From Silene conica (lineage: Eukaryota > Streptophyta > Magnoliopsida > Caryophyllales > Caryophyllaceae): 64,000 nucleotides of DNA. Shown here piece by piece: positions 28,401-40,400 of the stretch. The translations under genes and the position numbers were made by a program. Below the pieces are notes generated by a model. The model saw only the letters and a program-made list of their open reading frames with translations, made no database searches and was not told the DNA's origin. The stretch spans positions 3,272,269 to 3,336,268 of the forward strand of contig CM055311.2 of assembly GCA_029255685.2 (NCBI GenBank), in the 5' to 3' direction. Numbering within the stretch: the stretch's first letter is position 1; every line of letters begins with the position of its first letter.

Positions 28401-31400
28401 CTACGATTTCGCCTCCTTTGCTCTACTTACTAATAGGTATAATTTCAAAGCTTATACTAATATTGAATAGGTTTGATGATTATGATTAATGGATTGATAT
28501 TATCCTTATTTTTAAATTGATTAGATTTGATAATATTAGGGTTAATGAATTAGGGTAAAATGTCAAACGGCTAGGTTTGGGTTTATTTTAGTTAGATTAC
28601 GTAGATTTTTATTGTTGTTGTTGAATTCCTGCTGATGTTCATGGTTGTTAAGAAAATCTATACTCGAAAATCTGAGTGGTTGAATTTGTTCATGAATTTC
28701 TGGGTTGATGTTTATTGTTGTTTTGAATTTCTGAGTTGCTGTTCATGGTTGTTTCGAAATTCTAGGTTGAATTTCTTCGTCATTTTATGGGTTTGGAATT
28801 TCTAGACTTCGAAAATCTAGGTTTGGAAATTTTAGATTTCAAAAATTGTTCATCATTTCTAGGTTTTCTGGATTCGGGTTTAGGGATTCTAGGTTTGTCA
28901 TTTTAGTTGTTGTTGTTGTATGTTGCTGCATTTACATTAGCTTGAACTCGTGTACGTTTAATGTAGTTTGTTAGGTCTCTTCCTTTGTTTTGCAATCTCC
29001 TCTTTGTCTTTGACCTCTGCCTGTGAGTCCTTCTTTGGCTTGTTTCATTGTCTTCCTATAAGGAGTTGAATTAATTTCTTAGTGTAAGGATGATAGCTTA
29101 CTGTATTGCATGAGCAGCAGCACAATCTATTTAATGGAGTAGTGCTTGGTACTTGTCTTTGACCGAACCCGTGGACTCTTACTGTAAAGGGCGGACTGCA
29201 CTGCACTTATCCTAATTCTCTCTTTTATTGTCTATCGTATTACAAAAGTCCGTCTGATGGCTAAGCTAATAGGTTCCAACAAAGATAATGATACTTATCC
29301 TAATTCTCTCTTTTATTGTCTATTATTCTAAGGTTTCTAAGAAGCATGTGGACGTGCATTTCATACCCCTCTGTCTTTGAGCAAGCAGGAATCAGACTTC
29401 GTCGGAGTAAGACAACCCTATCTATTCTATCCTATTAGAGGTACGTCTTCTTACCGTATAAATATTGATTTTGCAGGTGAACAAATTGATTGGTGTGTTC
29501 GTTGTTTAAGTTATTTGACGTTAATTAGTTTCTTATGTTCAGACTTGTTGCCAGAGTGTTTCTGCAACATTTTGATGCTCTGTATAAGCTGTTGTTGGAT
29601 TATTTTTACTCCATGTTTTGAAATTTTTGATATATATCGGTGAAATCATGCGCTTGTAGTGCAGCCAACATGTATAAAAGGATGATTAAGAATACCGAGA
29701 AACAATCCTCACAGGTGCTTATCATCCATTTAGTGTTGATGTATTTCGGTGTTATTAGAAGATTAATCACTTGTGTTTTTGTTGTTTGTTGTTGACTTCT
29801 CATGTGAATAACTTCCAGAGTCCCCTCCACTACAAAAATGTCAACTCTCAAATCAACAAAACTTGATGTCACACCAGCCAAACACTCTCTCACTACTAGC
29901 AAAACAAGCCCTCTTCAATGCGATGCTTTTGCTCAACCTGGTTCTGAAGCTAATGTGGTAAGGGTCAAATATAACCTCTTCACTGTAGAATATTGAAGTA
30001 GAAACGTTTTATTTTTTTTTTTTATTTTTTATTTATTTTTTTTTTTTTTTGGTAACGAGGGGTTTAATCCCCCCGGGCCCATGCATTCCCGCACCACCAC
30101 ATGGACCATGTAAGCCACCCCCTTCGGGAGCTGCAGTGGCCAAGTGGTCATCGCCCCAACTGGTAATCGAACCTGAGACCTCTCAACTCCTGCATTTTTG
30201 CAAGCTTTAAGGTTTAACTCAGTTACCACTGGACTAACACCACTTGGCTGCGTTAGTCTTGTTGTTATCACATTCTTTGATGATACTGTATGATTTGTAT
30301 GAATATGTAAAGGTCTATCAGTTTATGAGAAACTCAGTACTGGAGCATCAACGACAGCCAGTACCAGCAGTAGACAGTACCATCAGTCAGCATTAGTAGC
30401 ATCAACAGCAGCCAGTAGGAGCAATAGTCAGTACCAGCAGCAGCCAACAGTCAGCGGCAAGAGTCTACAGTAAGCAGGAGCAGAAGCAATAACAAACAGC
30501 AACAACAACAACAAACATCAGTAGTAGCAACAACAAACAGCAGCAGTAGCAACCAGCATAGTAGCAGCAGTAACAGCAACCAGCATAGTAGCAGCAGTAA
30601 CAGCAACCAGCAACATTAAACAACAACACTAGCAGAAAACATGGTATGGAGAACGACCTTTGTTGTCATAGTAATGTATAGTTTGATTTTGAAAACTTTG
30701 TGCGTCTCGTGAACTTGAATGGTATGTTGTATGAATTATTGTACGTATGAAGAACGACCGTTGTTGGGTTCGTTCTTGAATTGAAATAATGTATGACGAA
30801 TGACCTTTGTTGTCGTAATTTGTAATGAATGGCCTCCGTTTGGGTACAATCCCTCTTTTGTATTAGCATTAGCATTGGCAACAACAATTCCGATTTTTTT
30901 TTATAAAAAAAAACCACATTAAAGGACATAGGTTGCAATAAATCTGATGTATATAATAGCAATAGACATGAGATTTTTACGAAAGTCCCATGTAAGAATC
31001 AACAATAGACATAGGATTGTTTTTAAGAAAAATCTGATGTAAATAACAACAATGGACATAGGATTTTTACATATTAGACATGGGATTTTCTGAAAGTCCG
31101 CTGTCCATTATTTGCAATAGACATGGGATTTTCAAAAAATCCGATGTCCATTATAGTAATGCACATTGGTTGTACAACCTATGTCTATTACAAACAAATG
31201 GACATGACTGAACTCTACATCGGAGCAACATCCTATATCTATTAGCCAAAACCTCCTATGTAGTAAGCGACTTTTGTAGTAGTGAAGTCTCAATCTCCAG
31301 CCGAACCCAAAGATGTTGAACGCATGAAATTGATTCGTATGCTTCCGTCATAGGATCAATCATGTACGCCATGATATGCACCCGTCCGGATGTTTCGTGT

Positions 31401-34400
31401 TGTGAGCATAACGAGTATATATCAAATTGTCCAGGTGAGAGTCACTGGATAGCCGTCAAAAACATCCTTAAGTACTTAAGAAGGACTAAGGATACTATGT
31501 TAGTGTTTGGAGGTGACTCTGAGTTATTTGCTAAGGGTTACACAGACTCGAGATTTCAAACTGATAGAGATGATATGCAATCACAAAGGGGTTTCATCTT
31601 CATGCTGATGGTGGATCTGTGAGTTGCAAAAGCTTCAAGGAAGCCGTGGTTGCGGATTTTACTACGGAGGCTGAGTACGTCGCAACATCAGAAGCTGCAA
31701 ATGAAGCGGTTTGGATCAAGCAATTTCTGGAAGGACTAAGGGTAATCCCGTCCGCGCAAGATCCTATCACCCTCTATTGTTATAATAGTGGGACCGTCTT
31801 CCAGGCTAAGGAGCCAAAGTCTAGTAATAAGTCTAGACATGTAATTATAAAATTTCATGTAATTAGAGATTTCATTGAAAGAAAGGAAATAATGATTTGC
31901 ATGGTTGGGACGGAAGATAATATAGCTGATCCGTTCACCAGGCCTTTATCGCAGGCAAAGCATGATGGACATATTATTTCCATGGGTCTTAAGGATTGCG
32001 TAACTTGTACTAGATTATGGGATATGAAATGAAAAGTGTTGTTTTATTGTCATATCATAATATCGCATTTGTCTTTTAAGCTATTATTACTTTGTCATAT
32101 CTAAATGGTTTATGGAGACAAGTTTTGAACCCCATTAAAGTGAACTATGATTGACATTGTAATCGTCCCTAGTTGCTACCATGAGGTGACATCTCAAAAG
32201 TGACTAGATTGTGATGTGATTGATGGCAAATTCAAAATGCCATAAAATCATATGGGATGGCTAGTCTATCACATATGTAGACGGTTGGGAACACTCTGTC
32301 GGACTTGTGCCCGCTTTATAGAGCCCTGGTAAATATTTATTCATATAAATTGTCTGGTCGTAGCGGGAGCTACTACCGTATTCTGAATGAGTCGATTCTT
32401 TAACTAATGACTATTTCGCTAAGGTAGCACAGTTTCAGAGTAATTTTGATTTTTGTCTTAACACCTTCGTAAATGGGGTTTATAAGGGCATGTTTTGGGT
32501 TATGATAGGTTGTGGCTAGCCGAAGGGAATGAGACGATTTGAAATTGTCTACCCCTTGTCAGGGTTATCAAAAATCTCAAGGCCACTCGAGGAGCAGTTA
32601 ACTGAAAATGTGTGACCACGCGCGGAAGGTATCTAGTGAAGATAGTTCCGGTCAAAACAGTTATATCTCCAGATCGTGAAAAACCACTCTAGACATAATC
32701 GATCACTTGCAAGTACGACCTGTGTTAATGGCTTGCTTTGAGTGGGTGATTGTAATAGGACAAGAGAATTGGTGACGCACACATGTATCGGACAAGTGAG
32801 AGATTGTTGGAGTGAGTGTCCTCAACAATAGTGTGTGCACGTTGATTTAGCCCTAATTAGTTAAATCTCATATATGTAATAACATACATATTGAATAACG
32901 GATGGGGTGATATTTTAGTCGACTGATCATCATTTACCGGTAATGATTGACTTTAAATAGTTTGACATTATCGTCATATGATGGTGGTGATCAGTTTATT
33001 CCTTTAGGTCACACCTATAAGACAACACCTGTAGGACAATGCCCGAACTTTAAGTTAATAATTTGTATGGGATGCAAATTTATTAAGTTCCTTAAAATTG
33101 GACGAATTTAGATGAGAGAATTTTGAGTATCGGTATAATTTGATTATACGAGATTAAATTAAAATAAATGTTATTCTTAATGGGAACGATAAAAGTTATC
33201 GCATGAAATGTTGTTGGTTAATAACAATTGCAAACAAGTGGTTGATTGTATTGAACTAATGTGAATGTCGACAATTGATACTTAAAGGTTAAGTATTAAT
33301 TTATAATGTTGTATTTAAAGAGTTTAGATGAAATTTCATTAAACATCATATTTTTATGTGTGATATGTCACATTTGTGACATAACACATTTTTACAACTT
33401 AAAGTGTAAAATGGATCCCAAGTAGTGTACATAGAAGCCGTGCACTATGGTTGCATGTGTGGATTTTATTCTCATGATTATTGTTCTATTTGATAAATAA
33501 ACAAAATCTTTTTATTGTAAAAAGTCTAGCCCTAGCCTTGGTTCCCAAGGGCCTAGATAAGAGAAAAAGTGGAGGGCACTCTTCCCCTCACTTGGACCGT
33601 GTGAGGGAGAACGAGTGGCTCACTCTTTTTCTTATTTATTCACCTCATGCAACTTGCACATGATTATTCTTTCTCTCATAAAAATAGTTAGTGAGTTTAT
33701 TTTCTTTCTAAAATAATAAAGTCCTAAATTAATACTAGAAGTAGTATAATAAGTTTTAAGGAAATATTACTACTTAATATTAAGAATATTTAGTAGTTTG
33801 GGCATTTGTCTTGGGTGCAATCAAATGAGGGTTGCTATACTTGAAATCTCGGTTCATCCATCCCTTTTAAGCTCAAGAACGGTTTTGGAAGGAGTCCATA
33901 ATCGTGCCCTAATTCCGCATTCTCAATGTAAGGGCTCATTTTTCTTTGTGAACTTGCATGCATAAGATCTAGATTTATTTTATGACTAAAGTAAATTCTT
34001 TCATATAAGATGAGGTAAATTTATAGAAATACGATTTCCTTCATTTTGTATATTATTAATTGATGATATAAAAATACGTACATAAGCCCCGTAGATATAT
34101 ATATGAAAATATCTACTTACCTATTCTAAATCCTAGAAATAAGGTAACAATACAAACTAAAAAAAAATATGATACACTAAATATTCCTTATTCTGAAGAT
34201 ATCGTCTAATAGAAGCCGATGAGCATTTCCCTGATTTTTGAGTATAGATACTTTTTCTCGATTATTGACTAACTTGGTGTGATAAGAAACTACCAATAAT
34301 ATCGATTAAGGAAGTGAGATTGACTTGAGAATAAGTGTTCGTTAAGACTATTACTTTTCATTTTAAACTTAAGATGAAGTAAATGTGACTCATTTACAAT

Positions 34401-37400
34401 AAAATATAACCATTTCTTAATAGAAAGTTACCAATCAATTTTTAAGTTATAACACTTTGTCGTTAAAATGGTAATATTTTTCCCGCTTACAATATAGGCC
34501 AAACGAACCCGTCTACAATGAGAATTTGTGTTTACGTTAATGATGTGTTTGGATTGAGAGATTTGTAGAGAAAATAAAGGGAGGGAGAGTTGGAGATTCA
34601 AAATCCCTTATTTGGATAGAAATGAGGGTGGAGGGAAAAAGAGGGGGAGATATTTGAAGGAATTCAATTTTATTTCTCAAAGCCTAAGCAAAATCTTTCC
34701 ACAATAGATAAAAACTTGGGGGAAAATTGTATCCAAACAACAATACTTCATTCCCCTCATCTCCTCTCCTCTTCTCTCTCTTTCCCTCCCCTCCCCTCCC
34801 CTCCATTCCCTTCCCTTTCCTTCCACTTTTACTATTCAATTAAACATATACTTCCTCCGTTTTTATTTAATGTATCCATGTGTTGAATATATGAGTGTAT
34901 TATTTTAATAAAATGGGTACATTATATAAAAATGGAGGAAGTATCATACATCTTTGGCTTAATTAAAAAGAGAAATAGTAAGTCTTTAGCTAGAGTAATC
35001 AAGCTTGAATATGTATATTAAACAAATAAAGAATTCCAAAAAAACAAAAGTACCTCTTTAATTTCTTGTTCTTTCAACCGTCCGTCCGCGTTTTTATCAG
35101 CCCTTAGAAAACATGTCAAACAATAAGCATTTATAAATTAACCATACAAATTATAATAATATATAAAGCTATTAAATTAGTAGATGTTTGTAGACACCTT
35201 GTTTATCACGATCAAAGTTGTGTGTGTCTAATGTTAGGATTTGGTAGACACCTAAATATTTGAAAAATTTAGGGTCGCCTTGAAATATATAGCACATATT
35301 CTTCAATACAATAACACAAGTTCTTCAATGAAGCAACACAAAAAGTCACACCGCCTATATCGCAATTTATTTATTTATATTTTTTGGCATAAGGGTGTCG
35401 TGATTTTTTTGTTTTTTTATCGAAAAACCCGTGCTATTTCATTGCAGAGCCTACGTTATTTATTTATATTTTTTGGCATAAGGGTGTCGCTGGATGAGAA
35501 AAATAGGTGGCTGGGATTAAAACAAAAAAGGCGATTAATGAGCTAGTAATCCACCCTAATTATCACTAATTCATTATAGATAATTTTCCCACTCATCTAC
35601 TTGTCTCATGTCATACAATAACATTTATTTCATCTTTGTCAAAAACCAAAATAATTTAAAAACCAAAATAATTCAAAAACAAAAAAAACATTTTTCCTCT
35701 CAACCATCGCACGACCCTTACACGCCTCTAACGGCCACCATACCAATTCTGAGACACACACACCCATCGCCACCCTCACGCACCACCCGACAACAACATC
35801 ACCACACACCTCCCCCCTTCTTCTTTATTCCCCTACCACCAACAATCACCACATCAACAACCGTCATCTTCTTCCTCTTCAACACCACCACCCTCACTAC
35901 CTTTAACCACCACTGTAATACCCGATATTTTTGAGACCGTTTAGAGGTCCCATTGATGCTAAAAAGTAGATATTTGCCCACATATGAGATCAAGTAGGAC
36001 CCGTAGTAGACCAAGTGACTTGTAGTGGACCAAGTAAGAGAATTCGGGAGATTGAGTGGCAGTCAGTTGCTGGTCTATTAAGTGATTAATTACTCGACCG
36101 AGTGAGTAGCACTCGGTCGAGTGAACGTTTCACTCAAACAAGTGAAATCCACTCGACCGAGTGAAATCCATTCAGTCGGTTGAAATCCACTCGATCAAGT
36201 GAAATGGTCACTCGATCAAGTGAAATCTGTCAGAACCCGAGATTTAATCTCTTTCTTTCCCAAACCCTATTTCATTCTTCTAGTCACTTCTATTCATTAT
36301 TTTCTTTCCTATTTCCTTAAACGGATTATTCAGGTTTTCTTTCCCTTTCTTATTTGGAAACTTTTAATTATATTTATTTATCCCTCTCTCCTATCACTAA
36401 ACCATCCAACATTTTTACTTTTATTTTATTAATTTTATTAATGTTTGTGATCCACAATTCGTTATTAAATGTTTTATTCATCGGCTCATAAAATTGTTTT
36501 ATTAAATGGTAGACTGCTCTTCATGTAGGGTTGGGTTCTACTCAATACGAACGGAGGATTTTGAGGGAGGATTTTGTTTGAACTTAGGCCCTATTCTTTC
36601 TGGCTTAATTTTAGCTCCTTTCAATTTTGCTTGACTGTATTCCGTTAGGATTTATTTACGTTCAATCAATTATGTTTAATTAATCTCTTCACAAAATTAA
36701 CTTACTCTAAATAAGTCAATTCAGCTCGTTTCAACCGAAAATAACTAGAAAGAGTTAAGCAACTTCCCAGCAACTTCTCATTAAGAAGTTGAAGAAGTTG
36801 CTAATTTATATGGACAATTCTCCTTATGTGGATTTGATTAAAGAAGATCGGGTCGTTAGTAATAATCTTCGTACGGTGGTACAACATTGCAAAGCTCTTA
36901 TTAAAGGCAAAAGGTGGTTAATCAAGATTGAACATGTTTATAAAGAAGTTAATCGAGTTAATGACTGTGTTGAGTCCCCGCAGCGGCCTTATAGAATTAG
37001 GTGCGTGAGACCGACCCATAAGCAAGTGAGGTTCCATCCTAAAACCAATTGATGATAGGAGGAGTATCCCACTTACTTATACCTTTCACTAGCATTCTAC
37101 CGATGTGGGACAACGTCCCTCACACACATATGGGATGAGAGCTCAACAATCTCCCCCTTTCACATGTGTGTGTAACTCCCCCTCACTTGGCGCTACTCCG
37201 CACCCGATACAACCCCATGTCGGACCGACCAGGCTACTCCGCGCCTCACACACATATGGGATGAGAGCTCAACAATCTCCCCCTTTCACATGTGTGTGTA
37301 ACTCCCCCTCACTTGGCGCTACTCCGCACCCGATACAACCCCGTGTCGGACCGACCAGGCTACTCCGCGCGATGCTACTCCGCATCTCTGGTCAACCAAG

Positions 37401-40400
37401 GAGAGAGTTCAACTGTGGTGCTACTCCGCAACCACAACGCTACTCCGCGCCATCTCGAGCACCGTCACCACATCACACCTTGCGGTCCCAAGCCGAACCG
37501 TCGGCTCTAATACCACTTGTTGAGTCCCCGCAGCGGGCTTATAGAATTAGGTGCATGAGACCGGCTCATAAGCAAGTGAGGTTCCATCCTAAAACCAATT
37601 GGTGATAGGAGGAGTAACCCACTTACTTATAAGGTAGTCCTTTCACTATAATTCTACCGATATGGGACAACGCCCTCACACACATATGGGAAGAGATCTC
37701 AACAGACTGGTTTGTTAATAGAGGGGTAATCTTTTTTTAAGACTTTGTCATTTCAGACAATCTTCGTTTAAAACTACGTTCTAACCTCCGTGAAGACATT
37801 CTTGATGTCGCCACTCCAAACACCGTAGCTAGTTAGTTACGTTTTCTTTAAGGCTTGCTTCTTTATTATATTGTACTAAATAAACAAAAAATGATTCAAA
37901 CAAGTTAGTTGGAGTTGAATTACATCATATTCAATTTAGGAAAACGAGTTTGTGACCGAGTGACGTCCAATTTCAGTGACATGTCACGCACATGTGATAA
38001 GTGTGGATCTTAATAATAAGTGGTTAATCATAATTTGTACCTATTTTATTAGCTTTAGGATCATTTTTTTCTTAAATTTGTATAAGCTTATCGAGAGACG
38101 GTCTCTTAAAAATCTTTCAATTAACATTTGTAGTTAGACCAATCTATCAAGATATATTCAGGTTTGACTATCATTCAATTATTATACAATTCACTTAAGT
38201 TTTTATTCGATTGAGATTGAATTAGGTTTCGGGTACAATTAAGGTTATTCATGTTGGGTCTTTAACTAATTATAATTTAGATATTTTCCAACAGTTTTTC
38301 AGTTTCGATTTATTTTACCGGGTTTACTAATATCCTAGTGTATCTTTAAACTTACTATTTATTTAGGAGAATTAACTATTTTATATAGGAGAGTTTACGA
38401 ATTAATATATTATTTAGTTATAAAAGTTATTAAGTGTGATTTTAAATTAGTTATTTTGTGTCTATTACCATTATTGTTTTAGCTTAAGTCATTTTATATT
38501 TTTATTCCTAAGTGGTTTTAGGCGTGGTCAATAATGGATTGTTCATTGAGTAGAATTAAACTCACATCCGCATTTCAAACATAAATCAATTTTACATATA
38601 GAATCAGCTTTATAAGTAGGCTTGACATTACCAAGGTATCCATGTAATAATAGTTTTTGTTTTGTTTCTTTATTAAGCAATTTAGTGGATGAAGTCAAGA
38701 GCAAAGCAGACAAAACAAGAAGAAATGAAAACAGTCGAAATGATGGAGTTGAAAAATTAGGGAGCAATAGTAGTTTAGGCTGACAATCGGTCCAAGTTCA
38801 GTTCGGATCGGACAAAAAATCAAAATTAAAAATTTGGTGGACCAAAACTTGGACGTAAAACTTTTGGTTTTGGATTGGAAGTTGGAATAAACTCGAAATA
38901 TTTTGTTTGGTCCGATTTTGGACCGAAATTGATATAAACCTTCTTTTTTGTAATTTCGTATACGATAATAACATTTTAACGTAATTTATTTTCGCAGTAC
39001 GATTTTTACTCATTACAGTACTTTTTACACATTAATTTCCATTCTGTACCCTTTGCTTCAAAACTCTCTAAATCTAATTTTCCAAATACAAATAATACAA
39101 CCTCTTAAATTAATCAAATTTTGTCAATTACTGATTATAATTTGATCATAAAACATGTTTTTAATTTGTTAATTGTATAATTATTGATTAAATTAATATA
39201 TTTTATTTATTTTTGTTATTTAATTTAGGGTTTGTGATTCATTGTAAATTATCAATTTGGGGATTTGTTGTTGGGCTATGGTTGGCGTTGGTGGCCATGA
39301 ATAGAGTTAATGTGCTGAATGAAGTACACATGCTTTTTTTTTCTTTTGGATGTACTCCGCAGTCTGCAGTACACAATGTGGAAATGGGAGGGGCAAATTG
39401 GGTACAGATGTACTATAGTGAGTAAAAATTGTACTACGAAAATCAACACCCCATTTTAATTGCGCTAAATAAAATGCACTTAAATAATTAAACGATTTTT
39501 TAATGAAAATCAGTGACGATACTAATTTATACGCCCTCCGAGTCATAGCAATGATTCCTTTACCTTTATGCACAAAAAATAAGGAAATGATTCTAAATCA
39601 CACAAAACACTCTACCCCACACTGAATTGATTTTGGACCACAAAAAAGTTACTAAAAATGGAAAGAGGAACCATCACTAAATTCGCACCAAAAAGGAAGT
39701 AAGACCACTACTCCGACTCGGAGGGAGTAATATTGTTTGAAGATATTAATTTGATTTATAATATTTTAATTATTAGTCGAAAAATTATGAATTTTGATCC
39801 ATTCAATCCGGACCTAAATTATCCAGTCTTGGACCAGACCGGGTCGAAGAGCGAAACTTAAAATAATAAAACCAAATTAATTCGATCCGGGTATGGTCCT
39901 GACCAAATAGACTGATCCGGTCCAATTTTCCGGTCCCATACTAAATTTACTAAGCCCTATTTATAACTAATACTACCTCCGAGTCTGTATGATTGTTCCT
40001 ATTTCCTTTTTCATGCGAGTTTCATGATTGTTCCTATTTCCTTTTTTAGTAATTTTTTTGTGGTCTAAAATCAATTTAGGGTGGGGTAGGGTGTTTTGTG
40101 TGGTTTAGAATCATTTTCTTATTTTTTGTGCATAAAGCAAAAGGAACAATCACTCAGACTCGGAGGGAGTAATAATTAATAGAGTAACTAATAAGCACGT
40201 ACAGGTCGAAGAAGAGTTGGAGTCGAGAATCGAAACTTTGATCTGTAATTTGACACCAATAGTCGTGCATTTCGCTCTTGCTTATTTTGTCCAACTTGAG
40301 TCCCCTTTTCCTGCTCAAAGCATCGAACAATCCCATCGCAAATTCCTTTGAATCTTCCATCCCTAATCATAAATTAATTTCAATAATTAACCAACTGTGA

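Larger units (their letters stand above)
27911..31284. mobile_element. Non-autonomous CACTA element
   Basis: Perfect ends CACTACTACAAAA / TTTTGTAGTAGTG with a 3-bp duplication AAG on both sides. Subterminal arrays of ATGGACATNGGTT / AACCNATGTCCAT words occupy 27940-28110 and 30915-31260. 3.4 kb without recognisable transposase. It splits the copia II reverse transcriptase frame and contains a SINE and a CAG/CAA-rich tract. Confidence 0.93.
18878..34043 (+). mobile_element. Old Ty1/copia element (copia II), split by a MULE and a CACTA
   Basis: The interior starts after the CACTA end. No 5' LTR is present. Gag-protease relic 19585-20260, MULE 20272-25757, integrase and RT relic 25767-27910, CACTA 27911-31284, RNase H relic 31288-32030, and 3' LTR from 32806 (TGTTGGAGTGAGTG) to about 34043. 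A purine-rich AAGTGAGAGAT precedes the LTR. Several stops and frameshifts show age. It lies in RBOH intron 3 on the opposite strand. Confidence 0.8.
36789..37836 (+). pseudogene. LINE-type RNase H fragment interrupted by a TRIM
   Basis: A plant RNase H-like C-terminal segment. The left part reads [17 protein letters not shown] and [14 protein letters not shown]; the right part, after the TRIM, reads [10 protein letters not shown]. This fits helix E and the C-terminal handle of these domains. The two parts meet in frame if the TRIM and one copy of its 5-bp duplication are removed. The N-terminal catalytic half is absent, so it is a relic. Confidence 0.7.

Noticed and set aside
29377..29902. 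CACTA transposase candidate frames
   Set aside because: Frames are under 100 codons and show no transposase motif.
30004..30252. Functional tRNA gene
   Set aside because: Box A and B are present, but there is no acceptor stem pairing and a long body plus T-rich tail follows; it is a SINE.
30029..30271. 80-codon minus frame over the SINE
   Set aside because: Frame through a tRNA-derived SINE; not a gene.
35608..35934. 108-codon frame rich in Thr/Pro/His
   Set aside because: Low-complexity C-rich intron sequence next to an LTR-like start; no homology recognised.
37105..37605. 166-codon open frame with repeated [12 protein letters not shown]
   Set aside because: It runs through the non-coding TRIM interior; the 126-bp period keeps it open by chance.
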